From Psococerastis gibbosa (lineage: Eukaryota > Arthropoda > Insecta > Psocodea > Psocidae): a DNA stretch of 64,000 nucleotides. The DNA is taken from the NCBI GenBank assembly GCA_963971405.1, contig OZ020489.1, positions 11,718,001 through 11,782,000 of the forward strand, read 5' to 3'. The translations under genes were made by a program, and so were the position numbers. The notes beneath the pieces are model-generated. The model was not told where the DNA came from and did not search any database. It saw only the letters and a list, made by a program, of their open reading frames with translations. Shown here one piece after another: positions 50,901 to 63,600 of this stretch (within the stretch, counting starts at the first letter, position 1; each line of letters opens with the position of its first letter).

Positions 50901-51277
50901 TTATGGCTCACTGTATTGTACCTTACATTTAGCAATTGCTCCAGCGTGTTCATCCGTGTAAATGTAGCTACTAAAAATTCATTCGACAAGAATAAGAAAA
51001 ATAGCTATTTAGTTATTTTCTTTTTTTTAAGGTCTTAATAAGATATAGGTGTCTTAATTTTGCTTATGTTGGCTCATTGTATTGTACCTAACATTGAGTA
51101 AATGCTCCTGCGTGTTCATCGGTGTAATTGTAGCTAAAAAAAATTCATTCGACAAGAATAAGAAAAATAGCTATTTACTTATTTTTTTTTAAAGGTCTTG
51201 AAATGATATGGGTGTCTTAATTTTTCTTATTTTGGCTCAATGTATTGTACTTAACATTGACCAATTGCTTCTGCGTG
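47961..51277 (+). repeat. Right-domain 20-mer HOR, copy 3 (3,317 bp)
   Basis: A complete r1-r20 series. Private changes include gtaaaggtagc near 50461 and acaagattaag near 50820. Its r1 is preceded by an r5 end rather than r20, because of the truncated unit before it. Confidence 0.88.
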
Positions 51278-54264
51278 TTCATCGGTGTAAATGTAGCTAA
51301 AAAAAATTCATTCGACAAGAATACCAAAAATAGCTATATACTTATTTTATTTTTTTTAAAGGTTTTGATACGATATGGGTGTCATATTTTGCTTACTTCG
51401 GCTCATTGTATTGTACATAACATTAAGCAATTGCTCCTGCGTGTTCATCGGTGTAATTGTAGCTAAAAAAAATTCATTCGACAAGAATAAGAAAAATAGC
51501 TATTTACTTATTTTTTTTTTTTAAAGGTCTTGAAATGATATGGGTGTCTTAATTTTGCTTATTTTGGCTCATTGTATTGTTCTTAACATTGAGCAGTTGC
51601 CTTTGCGTGTTCAAAGGTGTAAATGTAGCTAAAAAAAATTCATTCGACAGGAATCAGAAAAATAGCTATTTACTTATTTTATTTTTTTAAAGGTCTTTAA
51701 AAGATATAGGTGTCTTAATTTTGCTTATTTTGGCTCATTGTATTGTATTAAACATTGAGCAGTTGCTTCTGCGTGTTCATCGGTGTAAATGTAGCTAAAA
51801 AAAATTCATTCGACAGGAATCAGAAAAATAGCTATTTACTTATTTTATTTTTTTAAAGGTCTTGAAATGATATGGGTGTCTTAATTTTGCTTATTTTGGC
51901 TCAATGTATAGTACTTAACATTGAGCAAGTGCTTCTGCGTGTTCATCGGTGTAAATGTAGCTAAAAAAAATTCATTCGACAAGAATACCAAAAATAGCTA
52001 TATACTTATTTTATTTTTTTTAAAGGTTTTGATATGGTATCGGTGTCTTAATTTGGCTTATTTCGGCTCATTGCATTGTACTTAACATTGAGCAGTTGCT
52101 TCTGCGTGTTCATCGGTGTAAATGTAGCTAAAAAAAATTCATTCGACAGGAATCAGAAAAATAGCTATTTACTTATTTTATTTTTTTAAAGGTCTTCAAA
52201 AGATATAGGTGTTCTAATTTTGCTTATTTTGGCTCATTGTACTGTACCTAACATTGGGCAAATGCTCCTGCGTGTTCATCCGTGTAAATGTAGCTACTAA
52301 AAATTCACAAGACAAGAATAAGAAAAATAGCAATTTAGTTAATTTTTTTTTTTAAAGGTCTTAAAAAGATATAGGTGTCTTAATTTTGCTTATGTTGGCT
52401 CACTGTATTGTACCTAACATTGAGCAATTGCTCGTGCGTGTTCGTCGGTGTAAATTTAGCTACAAAAAATTCATTCGACAAGAATAAGAAAAATAGCTAT
52501 TTCGTTATTTTCTTTTTTTAAAGGTCTTAAAAAGATATAGGTGTCTTAATTTCGGTTATTTAGGCTCAATGTATTGTACTTAACATTGACCAATTGCTTC
52601 TGCGTGTTCATCGGTGTAATTGTAGCTAAAAAAAATTCATTCGACAAGAATAAGAAAAATAGCTATTTACTTATTTTTTTTTTTAAAGGTCTTGAAATGA
52701 TATAGGTGTCTTAATTTTGCTTATTTTGGCTCATTGTATAGTACTCAACATTAAGCAGTTGCTTCTGCGTGTTCATCGGTGTAAATGTAGCTAAAAAAAA
52801 ATTCATTCGACAGGAATCAGAAAAATAGCTATTTACTTATTTTATTTTTTTAAAGGTCTTTAAAAGATATAGGTGTCCTAATTTTGCTAATTTTGGCTCA
52901 TTGTAATGTACCTAACATTGAGCAAATGCTCCTGCGTGTTCATCCGTGTAAATGTAGCTACTAAAAATTCATTCGACAGGAATCAGAAAAATAGCTATTT
53001 ACTTATTTTCTTTTTTTTAAGGTCTTAATAAGATATAGGTGTCCTAATTTTGCTTATTTTGGCTCATTGTACTGTACCTAACATTGGGCAAATGCTCCTG
53101 CGTGTTCATCCGTGTAAATGTAGCTACTAAAAATTCACAAGACAAGAATAAGAAAAATAGCAATTTAGTTAATTTTTTTTTTAAAGGTCTTAAAAAGATA
53201 TAGGTGTCTTAATTTTGCTTATGTTGGCTCACTGTATTGTACCTAACATTGAGCAATTGCTCGTGCGTGTTCGTCGGTGTAAATATAGCTACAAAAAATT
53301 CATTCGACAAGAATAAGAAAAATAGCTATTTCGTTATTTTCTTTTTTTAAAGGTCTCAAAAAGATATAGGTGTCTTAATTTCGGTTATTTAGGCTCAATG
53401 TATTGTACTTAACATTGACCAATTGCTTCTGCGTGTTCATCGGTGTAATTGTAGCTAAAAAAAATTCATTCGACAAGAATAAGAAAAATAGCTATTTACT
53501 TATTTTTTTTTTTAAAGGTCTTGAAATGATATGGGTGTCTTAATTTTGCTTATTTTTGCTCATTGTATAGTACTCAACATTAAGCAGTTGCTTCTGCGTG
53601 TTCATCGGTGTAAATGTAGCTAAAAAAAAATTCATTCGACAGGAATCAGAAAAATAGCTATTTACTTATTTTATTTTTTTAAAGGTCTTTAAAAGATATA
53701 GGTGTCCTAATTTTGCTAATTTTGGCTCATTGTAATGTACCTAACATTGAGCAAATGCTCCTGCGTGTTCATCCGTGTAAATGTAGCTACTAAAAATTCA
53801 TTCGACAGGAATCAGAAAAATAGCTATTTAGTTATTTTCTTTTTTTTAAGGTCTTAATAAGATATAGGTGTCCTAATTTTGCTTATTTTGGCTCATTGTA
53901 CTGTACTTAACATTGGGCAAATGCTCCTGCGTGTTCATCCGTGTAAATGTAGCTACTAAAAATTCACAAGACAAGAATAAGAAAAATAGCAATTTAGTTA
54001 ATTTTTTTTTTAAAGGTCTTAAAAAGATATAGGTGTCTTAATTTTGCTTATGTTGGCTCACTGTATTGTACCTAACATTGAGCAATTGCTCGTGCGTGTT
54101 CGTCGGTGTAAATTTAGCTACAAAAAATTCATTCGACAAGAATAAGAAAAATAGCTATTTCGTTATTTTCTTTTTTTAAAGGTCTTAAAAAGATATAGGT
54201 GTCTTAATTTCGGTTATTTAGGCTCAATGTATTGTACTTAACATTGACCAATTGCTTCTGCGTG
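51278..54264 (+). repeat. Right-domain HOR, 18-monomer copy with extra 5-mer
   Basis: r1-r13 is followed by another r9-r13 (53436-54264). The expected r14-r20 part is displaced into the next unit. Markers: tagtactcaac in r9 at about 52738 and 53568, attcacaagac in r12, ttcgtcgg in r13 at 53270 and 54099. Length is 2,987 bp. Confidence 0.84.
52607..54264 (+). repeat. Tandem 829-bp five-monomer repeats (r9-r13)
   Basis: Two complete five-monomer units stand in tandem (52607-53435 and 53436-54264), and r9 r10 of a third pass follow. In the ordinary 20-mer the same unit appears once, followed by a partial pass (r14 r15). One more copy is found at 60675-61503. The first monomer of the third pass reads attgttgct at 54265. 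Confidence 0.83.
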
Positions 54265-54596
54265 TTCATCGGTGTAATTGTTGCTAAAAAAAATTCATTC
54301 GACAAGAATAAGAAAAATAGCTATTTACTTATTTTTTTTTTTAAAGGTCTTGAAATGATATGGGTGTCTTAATTTTGCTTATTTTGGCTCATTGTATAGT
54401 ACTCAACATTAAGCAGTTGCTTCTGCGTGTTCATCGGTGTAAATGTAGCTAAAAAAAAATTCATTCGACAGGAATCAGAAAAATAGCTATTTACTTATTT
54501 TATTGTTTTAAAGGTCTTTAAAAGATATAGGTGTCCTAATTTTGCTAATTTTGGCTCATTGTAATGTACCTAACATTGAGCAAATGCTCCTGCGTG

Positions 54597-54928
54597 TTCA
54601 TCCGTGTAAATGTAGCTACTAAAAATTCATTCGACAAGAATAAGAAAAATAGCTATTTAGTTATTTTCTTTTTTTTAAGGTCTTAATAAGATATAGGTGT
54701 CTTAATTTTGCTTATGTTGGCTCATTGTATTGTACCTAACATTAAGTAAATGCTCCTGCGTGTTCATCCGTGTAAATGTAGCTACTAAAAATTCATTCGA
54801 CAAGAATAAGAAAAATAGCTATTTAGTTATTTTCTTTTTTTTAAGGTCTTAATAAGATATAGGTGTCTTAATTTTGCTTATGTTGGCTCATTGTATTGTA
54901 CCTAACATTAAGTAAATGCTCCTGCGTG
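54597..54928 (+). repeat. Tandem pair of R monomers
   Basis: Two nearly identical R monomers (54597 and 54763) both have ctatttagttat and end cattaagtaaatg. The next 3,205-bp unit has the same doublet at about 57802. The third unit has only one R (61836), so copy number here differs between otherwise matching units. Confidence 0.82.
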
Positions 54929-56421
54929 TTCATCCGTGTAAATGTAGCTACTAAAAATTCATTCGACAAGAATAAGAAAAATAGCTACATACTTATTTCA
55001 TTTTTTTAAAGGTCTTGATATGATATGGGTGTCTTAATTTTGCTCGTTATGGCTCATTAAATTGTACTTAACATCGAGCAATTGCTCCTGCGTGTTCATC
55101 GGTGTAAATGTAGCTAAAAAAATTCACTCGACAAGAATAAGAAAAATAGCTATTTACTTATTTTATTTTTTTTAAAGGTCTTGAATTGATATGGGTGTCC
55201 TAGTTTTGCTTATTATGGCTCACTGTATTGTACCTTACATTTAGCAATTGCTCCAGCGTGTTCATCGGTGTAAATGTAGCTACATAAAATTTATTCGACA
55301 AGAATAAGAAAAATAGCAATTTCATTATTTTCTTTTTTTTAAAGGTCTTAAAAAGATATAGGTGTCTTGATTTTGGTTATTTAGGCTCACTGTATTGTAC
55401 TTAACATTGACCAATTGCTCCTGCGTGTTCATCGGTGTAAGTGGAGCTAAAAAAAATTCATTCGACAAGAATAAGAAAAATAGCTATATACTTATTTTAT
55501 TTTTTTAAAGGTTTTGATATGATATGGGTGTCATAATTTTGCTTATTTCGGCTCATTGTATTGTACCTAACATTGAGTAAATGCTCCTGCGTGTTCATCG
55601 GTGTAATTGTAGCTAAAAAAAATTCATTCGACAAGAATAAGAAAAATAGCTATTTACTTATTTTTTTTTTAAAGGTCTTGAAATGATATGGGTGTCATAT
55701 TTTGCTTACTTCGGCTCATTGTATTGTACATAACATTAAGCAGTTGCTTCTGCGTGTTCATCGGTGTAAATGTAGCTAAAAAAAATTCATTCGACAGGAA
55801 TCAGAAAAATAGCTATTTACTTATTTTATTTTTTTAAAGGTCTTGAAATGATATGGGTGTCTTAATTTTGCTTATTTTGCCTCAATGTATAGTACTTAAC
55901 ATTGAGCAAGTGCTTCTGCGTGTTCATCGGTGTAAATGTAGCTAAAAAAAATTCATTCGACAAGAATACCAAAAATAGCTATATACTTATTTTATTTTTT
56001 TTAAAGGTTTTGATATGGTATGGGTGTCATAATTTGGCTTATTTCGGCTCATTGCATTGTACTTAACATTGAGCAGTTGCTTCTGCGTGTTCATCGGTGT
56101 AAATGTAGCTAAAAAAAATTCATTCGACAGGAATCAGAAAAATAGCTATTTACTTATTTTATTTTTTTAAAGGTCTTCAAAAGATATACGTGTTCTAATT
56201 TTGCTTATTTTGGCTCATTGTACTGTACCTAACATTGGGCAAATGCTCCTGCGTGTTCATCCGTGTAAATGTAGCTACTAAAAATTCACAAGACAAGAAT
56301 AAGAAAAATAGCAATTTAGTTAATTTTTTTTTTTAAAGGTCTTAAAAAGATATAGGTGTCTTAATTTTGCTTATGTTGGCTCACTGTATTGTACCTAACA
56401 TTGAGCAATTGCTCGTGCGTG

Positions 56422-56641
56422 TTCGTCGGTGTAAATTTAGCTACAAAAAATTCATTCGACAAGAATAAGAAAAATAGCTATTTCGTAAATGTAGCTAAAA
56501 AAAATTCATTCGACAGGAATCAGAAAAATAGCTATTTACTTATTTTATTTTTTTAAAGGTCTTTAAAAGATAAAGGTGTCTTAATTTTGCTTATTTTGGC
56601 TCATTGTATTGTACCTAACATTAAGCAATTGCTCCTGCGTG
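56422..56641 (+). repeat. Truncated r8 monomer with out-of-register junction, copy 1
   Basis: An r8 monomer (ttcgtcgg, aaatttagct) stops after about 64 bp, at gctatttcg, and continues at 56485/56486 into position 11 of a B-like monomer (taaatgtagct). The fused element is about 220 bp instead of 332, so about 112 bp is lost. The two parental sequences share only 'gt' at the join, so a microhomology or end-joining type of break is likely. The other exchanges I traced in this window keep the 166-bp register. Confidence 0.85.
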
Positions 56642-57469
56642 TTCATCGGTGTAATTGTAGCTAAGAAAAATTCATTCGACAAGAATAAGAAAAATAGCTA
56701 TTTACTTATTTTTTTTTTTAAAGGTCTTGATATGATATGGGAGTCTTTATTTTGCTTATTTTGGCTCACCGTATTGTGCTTAAGATTGAGCAATTGCTCC
56801 TGCGAGTTCATAGGTGTAAATGTAGCTAAAAAAAATTCATTCGACAAGAATAAGAAAAATAGATATTTCCTTATTTTATTTTTTTTAAAGGTCTTGAAAT
56901 GATATGGGTGTCTTAATTTTGCTTATTTTGCCTCATTGTATTGCACTAACATTGAGCAATTGCTTCTGCGTGTTCATCGGTGTAAATGTAGCTAAAAAAA
57001 ATTCATTCGACAGGAATCAGAAAAATAGCTATTTACTTATTTTATTTTTTTAAAGGTCTTCAAAAGATATAGGTGTTCTAATTTTGCTTATTTTGGCTCA
57101 TTGTACTGTACCTAACATTGGGCAAATGCTCCTGCGTGTTCATCCGTGTAAATGTAGCTACTAAAAATTCACAAGACAAGAATAAGAAAAATAGCAATTT
57201 AGTTAATTTTTTTTTTAAAGGTCTTAAAAAGATATAGGTGTCTTAATTTTGCTTATGTTGGCTCACTGTATTGTACCTAACATTGAGCAATTGCTCGTGC
57301 GTGTTCGTCGGTGTAAATTTAGCTACAAAAAATTCATTCGGCAAGAATAAGAAAAATAGCTATTTCGTTATTTTCTTTTTTTAAAGGTCTTAAAAAGATA
57401 TAGGTGTCTTAATTTCGGTTATTTAGGCTCAATGTATTGTACTTAACATTGACCAATTGCTTCTGCGTG

Positions 57470-60400
57470 TTCATCGGTGTAATTGTTGCTAAAAAAAATT
57501 CATTCGACAAGAATAAGAAAAATAGCTATTTACTTATTTTTTTTTTTAAAGGTCTTGAAATGATATGGGTGTCTTAATTTTGCTTATTTTGGCTCATTGT
57601 ATAGTACTCAACATTAAGCAGTTGCTTCTGCGTGTTCATCGGTGTAAATGTAGCTAAAAAAAAATTCATTCGACAGGAATCAGAAAAATAGCTATTTACT
57701 TATTTTATTTTTTTAAAGGTCTTTAAAAGATATAGGTGTCCTAATTTTGCTAATTTTGGCTCATTGTAATGTACCTAACATTGAGCAAATGCTCCTGCGT
57801 GTTCATCCGTGTAAATGTAGCTACTAAAAATTCATTCGACAAGAATAAGAAAAATAGCTATTTAGTTATTTTCTTTTTTTTAAGGTCTTAATAAGATATA
57901 GGTGTCTTAATTTTGCTTATGTTGGCTCATTGTATTGTACCTAACATTAAGTAAATGCTCCTGCGTGTTCATCCGTGTAAATGTAGCTACTAAAAATTCA
58001 TTCGACAAGAATAAGAAAAATAGCTATTTAGTTATTTTCTTTTTTTTAAGGTCTTAATAAGATATAGGTGTCTTAATTTTGCTTATGTTGGCTCATTGTA
58101 TTGTACCTAACATTAAGTAAATGCTCCTGCGTGTTCATCCGTGTAAATGTAGCTACTAAAAATTCATTCGACAAGAATAAGAAAAATAGCTACATACTTA
58201 TTTCATTTTTTTAAAGGTCTTGATATGATATGGGTGTCTTAATTTTGCTCGTTTTGGCTCATTAAATTGTACTTAACATCGAGCAATTGCTCCTGCGTGT
58301 TCATCGGTGTAAATGTAGCTAAAAAAATTCACTCGACAAGAATAAGAAAAATAGCTATTTACTTATTTTATTTTTTTTAAAGGTCTTGAATTGATATGGG
58401 TGTCCTAGTTTTGCTTATTATGGCTCACTGTATTGTACCTTACATTTAGCAATTGCTCCAGCGTGTTCATCGGTGTAAATGTAGCTACATAAAATTTATT
58501 CGACAAGAATAAGAAAAATAGCAATTTCATTATTTTCTTTTTTTTAAAGGTCTTAAAAAGATATAGGTGTCTTGATTTTGGTTATTTAGGCTCACTGTAT
58601 TGTACTTAACATTGACCAATTGCTCCTGCGTGTTCATCGGTGTAAGTGGAGCTAAAAAAAATTCATTCGACAAGAATAAGAAAAATAGCTATATACTTAT
58701 TTTATTTTTTTAAAGGTTTTGATATGATATGGGTGTCATAATTTTGCTTATTTCGGCTCATTGTATTGTACCTAACATTGAGTAAATGCTCCTGCGTGTT
58801 CATCGGTGTAATTGTAGCTAAAAAAAATTCATTCGACAAGAATAAGAAAAATAGCTATTTACTTATTTTTTTTTTAAAGGTCTTGAAATGATATGGGTGT
58901 CATATTTTGCTTACTTCGGCTCATTGTATTGTACATAACATTAAGCAGTTGCTTCTGCGTGTTCATCGGTGTAAATGTAGCTAAAAAAAATTCATTCGAC
59001 AGGAATCAGAAAAATAGCTATTTACTTATTTTATTTTTTTAAAGGTCTTGAAATGATATGGGTGTCTTAATTTTGCTTATTTTGCCTCAATGTATAGTAC
59101 TTAACATTGAGCAAGTGCTTCTGCGTGTTCATCGGTGTAAATGTAGCTAAAAAAAATTCATTCGACAAGAATACCAAAAATAGCTATATACTTATTTTAT
59201 TTTTTTTAAAGGTTTTGATATGGTATGGGTGTCATAATTTGGCTTATTTCGGCTCATTGCATTGTACTTAACATTGAGCAGTTGCTTCTGCGTGTTCATC
59301 GGTGTAAATGTAGCTAAAAAAAATTCATTCGACAGGAATCAGAAAAATAGCTATTTACTTATTTTATTTTTTTAAAGGTCTTCAAAAGATATACGTGTTC
59401 TAATTTTGCTTATTTTGGCTCATTGTACTGTACCTAACATTGGGCAAATGCTCCTGCGTGTTCATCCGTGTAAATGTAGCTACTAAAAATTCACAAGACA
59501 AGAATAAGAAAAATAGCAATTTAGTTAATTTTTTTTTTTAAAGGTCTTAAAAAGATATAGGTGTCTTAATTTTGCTTATGTTGGCTCACTGTATTGTACC
59601 TAACATTGAGCAATTGCTCGTGCGTGTTCGTCGGTGTAAATTTAGCTACAAAAAATTCATTCGACAAGAATAAGAAAAATAGCTATTTCGTAAATGTAGC
59701 TAAAAAAAATTCATTCGACAGGAATCAGAAAAATAGCTATTTACTTATTTTATTTTTTTAAAGGTCTTTAAAAGATAAAGGTGTCTTAATTTTGCTTATT
59801 TTGGCTCATTGTATTGTACCTAACATTAAGCAATTGCTCCTGCGTGTTCATCGGTGTAATTGTAGCTAAGAAAAATTCATTCGACAAGAATAAGAAAAAT
59901 AGCTATTTACTTATTTTTTTTTTTAAAGGTCTTGATATGATATGGGAGTCTTTATTTTGCTTATTTTGGCTCACCGTATTGTGCTTAAGATTGAGCAATT
60001 GCTCCTGCGAGTTCATAGGTGTAAATGTAGCTAAAAAAAATTCATTCGACAAGAATAAGAAAAATAGATATTTCCTTATTTTATTTTTTTTAAAGGTCTT
60101 GAAATGATATGGGTGTCTTAATTTTGCTTATTTTGCCTCATTGTATTGCACTAACATTGAGCAATTGCTTCTGCGTGTTCATCGGTGTAAATGTAGCTAA
60201 AAAAAATTCATTCGACAGGAATCAGAAAAATAGCTATTTACTTATTTTATTTTTTTAAAGGTCTTCAAAAGATATAGGTGTTCTAATTTTGCTTATTTTG
60301 GCTCATTGTACTGTACCTAACATTGGGCAAATGCTCCTGCGTGTTCATCCGTGTAAATGTAGCTACTAAAAATTCACAAGACAAGAATAAGAAAAATAGC

Positions 60401-60674
60401 AATTTAGTTAATTTTTTTTTTAAAGGTCTTAAAAAGATATAGGTGTCTTAATTTTGCTTATGTTGGCTCACTGTATTGTACCTAACATTGAGCAATTGCT
60501 CGTGCGTGTTCGTCGGTGTAAATTTAGCTACAAAAAATTCATTCGGCAAGAATAAGAAAAATAGCTATTTCGTTATTTTCTTTTTTTAAAGGTCTTAAAA
60601 AGATATAGGTGTCTTAATTTCGGTTATTTAGGCTCAATGTATTGTACTTAACATTGACCAATTGCTTCTGCGTG
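57470..60674 (+). repeat. Derived 3,205-bp HOR, copy 2
   Basis: It has the same monomer order as the preceding unit, offset exactly 3,205 bp, including the R doublet, the attgttgct variant at its start and the truncated r8. By eye it is almost identical (ttgctcgttatgg near 55041 in copy 1 against ttgctcgttttgg here). Confidence 0.87.
59627..59846 (+). repeat. Truncated r8 monomer with out-of-register junction, copy 2
   Basis: The same gctatttcg/taaatgtagct join occurs at 59690/59691, 3,205 bp after the first copy. It was therefore copied along with the unit rather than formed twice. Confidence 0.85.
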
Positions 60675-63600
60675 TTCATCGGTGTAATTGTAGCTAAAAA
60701 AAATTCATTCGACAAGAATAAGAAAAATAGCTATTTACTTATTTTTTTTTTTAAAGGTCTTGAAATGATATGGGTGTCTTAATTTTGCTTATTTTGGCTC
60801 ATTGTATAGTACTCAACATTAAGCAGTTGCTTCTGCGTGTTCATCGGTGTAAATGTAGCTAAAAAAAAATTCATTCGACAGGAATCAGAAAAATAGCTAT
60901 TTACTTATTTTATTTTTTTAAAGGTCTTTAAAAGATATAGGTGTCCTAATTTTGCTAATTTTGGCTCATTGTAATGTACCTAACATTGAGCAAATGCTCC
61001 TGCGTGTTCATCCGTGTAAATGTAGCTACTAAAAATTCATTCGACAGGAATCAGAAAAATAGCTATTTAGTTATTTTCTTTTTTTTAAGGTCTTAATAAG
61101 ATATAGGTGTCCTAATTTTGCTTATTTTGGCTCATTGTACTGTACCTAACATTGGGCAAATGCTCCTGCGTGTTCATCCGTGTAAATGTAGCTACTAAAA
61201 ATTCACAAGACAAGAATAAGAAAAATAGCAATTTAGTTAATTTTTTTTTTAAAGGTCTTAAAAAGATATAGGTGTCTTAATTTTGCTTATGTTGGCTCAC
61301 TGTATTGTACCTAACATTGAGCAATTGCTCGTGCGTGTTCGTCGGTGTAAATTTAGCTACAAAAAATTCATTCGACAAGAATAAGAAAAATAGCTATTTC
61401 GTTATTTTCTTTTTTTAAAGGTCTTAAAAAGATATAGGTGTCTTAATTTCGGTTATTTAGGCTCAACGTATTGTACTTAACATTGACCAATTGCTTCTGC
61501 GTGTTCATCGGTGTAATTGTAGCTAAAAAAAATTCATTCGACAAGAATAAGAAAAATAGCTATTTACTTATTTTTTTTTTTAAAGGTCTTGAAATGATAT
61601 GGGTGTCTTAATTTTGCTTATTTTGGCTCATTGTATAGTACTCAACATTAAGCAGTTGCTTCTGCGTGTTCATCGGTGTAAATGTAGCTAAAAAAAAATT
61701 CATTCGACAGGAATCAGAAAAATAGCTATTTACTTATTTTATTTTTTTAAAGGTCTTTAAAAGATATAGGTGTCCTAATTTTGCTAATTTTGGCTCATTG
61801 TAATGTACCTAACATTGAGCAAATGCTCCTGCGTGTTCATCCGTGTAAATGTAGCTACTAAAAATTCATTCGACAAGAATAAGAAAAATAGCTATTTAGT
61901 TATTTTCTTTTTTTTAAGGTCTTAATAAGATATAGGTGTCTTAATTTTGCTTATGTTGGCTCATTGTATTGTACCTAACATTAAGTAAATGCTCCTGCGT
62001 GTTCATCCGTGTAAATGTAGCTACTAAAAATTCATTCGACAAGAATAAGAAAAATAGCTACATACTTATTTCATTTTTTTAAAGGTCTTGATATGATATG
62101 GGTGTCTTAATTTTGCTCGTTTTGGCTCATTAAATTGTACTTAACATCGAGCAATTGCTCCTGCGTGTTCATCGGTGTAAATGTAGCTAAAAAAATTCAC
62201 TCGACAAGAATAAGAAAAATAGCTATTTACTTATTTTATTTTTTTTAAAGGTCTTGAATTGATATGGGTGTCCTAGTTTTGCTTATTATGGCTCACTGTA
62301 TTGTACCTTACATTTAGCAATTGCTCCAGCGTGTTCATCGGTGTAAATGTAGCTACATAAAATTTATTCGACAAGAATAAGAAAAATAGCAATTTCATTA
62401 TTTTCTTTTTTTTAAAGGTCTTAAAAAGATATAGGTGTCTTAATTTTGGTTATTTAGGCTCACTGTATTGTACTTAACATTGACCAATTGCTCCTGCGTG
62501 TTCATCGGTGTAAGTGGAGCTAAAAAAAATTCATTCGACAAGAATAAGAAAAATAGCTATATACTTATTTTATTTTTTTAAAGGTTTTGATATGATATGG
62601 GTGTCATAATTTTGCTTATTTCGGCTCATTGTATTGTACCTAACATTGAGTAAATGCTCCTGCGTGTTCATCGGTGTAATTGTAGCTAAAAAAAATTCAT
62701 TCGACAAGAATAAGAAAAATAGCTATTTACTTATTTTTTTTTTAAAGGTCTTGAAATGATATGGGTGTCATATTTTGCTTACTTCGGCTCATTGTATTGT
62801 ACATAACATTAAGCAATTGCTCCTGCGTGTTCATCGGTGTAATTGTAGCTAAAAAAAATTCATTCGACAAGAATAAGAAAAATAGCTATTTACTTATTTT
62901 TTTTTTTTAAAGGTCTTTAAAAGATATAGGTGTCTTAATTTTGCTTATTTTGGCTCATTGTATTGTATTAAACATTGAGCAGTTGCTTCTGCGTGTTCAT
63001 CGGTGTAAATGTAGCTAAAAAAAATTCATTCGACAGGAATCAGAAAAATAGCTATTTACTTATTTTATTTTTTTAAAGGTCTTGAAATGATATGGGTGTC
63101 TTAATTTTGCTTATTTTGCCTCAATGTATAGTACTTAACATTGAGCAAGTGCTTCTGCGTGTTCATCGGTGTAAATGTAGCTAAAAAAAATTCATTCGAC
63201 AAGAATACCAAAAATAGCTATATACTTATTTTATTTTTTTTAAAGGTTTTGATATGGTATGGGTGTCATAATTTGGCTTATTTCGGCTCATTGCATTGTA
63301 CTAACATTGAGCAGTTGCTTCTGCGTGTTCATCGGTGTAAATGTAGCTAAAAAAAATTCATTCGACAGGAATCAGAAAAATAGCTATTTACTTATTTTAT
63401 TTTTTTAAAGGTCTTCAAAAGATATACGTGTTCTAATTTTGCTTATTTTGGCTCATTGTACTGTACCTAACATTGGGCAAATGCTCCTGCGTGTTCATCC
63501 GTGTAAATGTAGCTACTAAAAATTCACAAGACAAGAATAAGAAAAATAGCAATTTAGTTAATTTTTTTTTTTAAAGGTCTTAAAAAGATATAGGTGTCTT

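Larger units (their letters stand above)
54265..57469 (+). repeat. Derived 3,205-bp HOR, copy 1
   Basis: The order is r9 r10 R R U V W' S G r4 r5 r6 r7, truncated r8 fused to a B-like monomer, C/P hybrid, F, r6 r7 r8. Starts include 54265, 54430, 54597, 54763, 54929, 55095, 55261, 55428, 55594, 55757, 55923, 56090, 56256, 56422, 56642, 56807, 56973, 57139 and 57304. The length is not a multiple of 166 because of the truncated monomer. The unit mixes left-domain types (W', S, B, C/P, F) with right-domain types. Confidence 0.85.

Noticed and set aside
56609-56902. Open reading frame of 97 codons, also at 59814
   Set aside because: It spans the B, C/P and F monomers in the 3,205-bp unit. The peptide repeats itself about every 55 residues because the DNA repeats every 166 bp, so it is not a gene.
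63141-63350. Open reading frame of 69 codons
   Set aside because: It is a shadow of monomers r4-r5-r6, in the same frame as the 73-codon frames and with the same lysine- and asparagine-rich composition.
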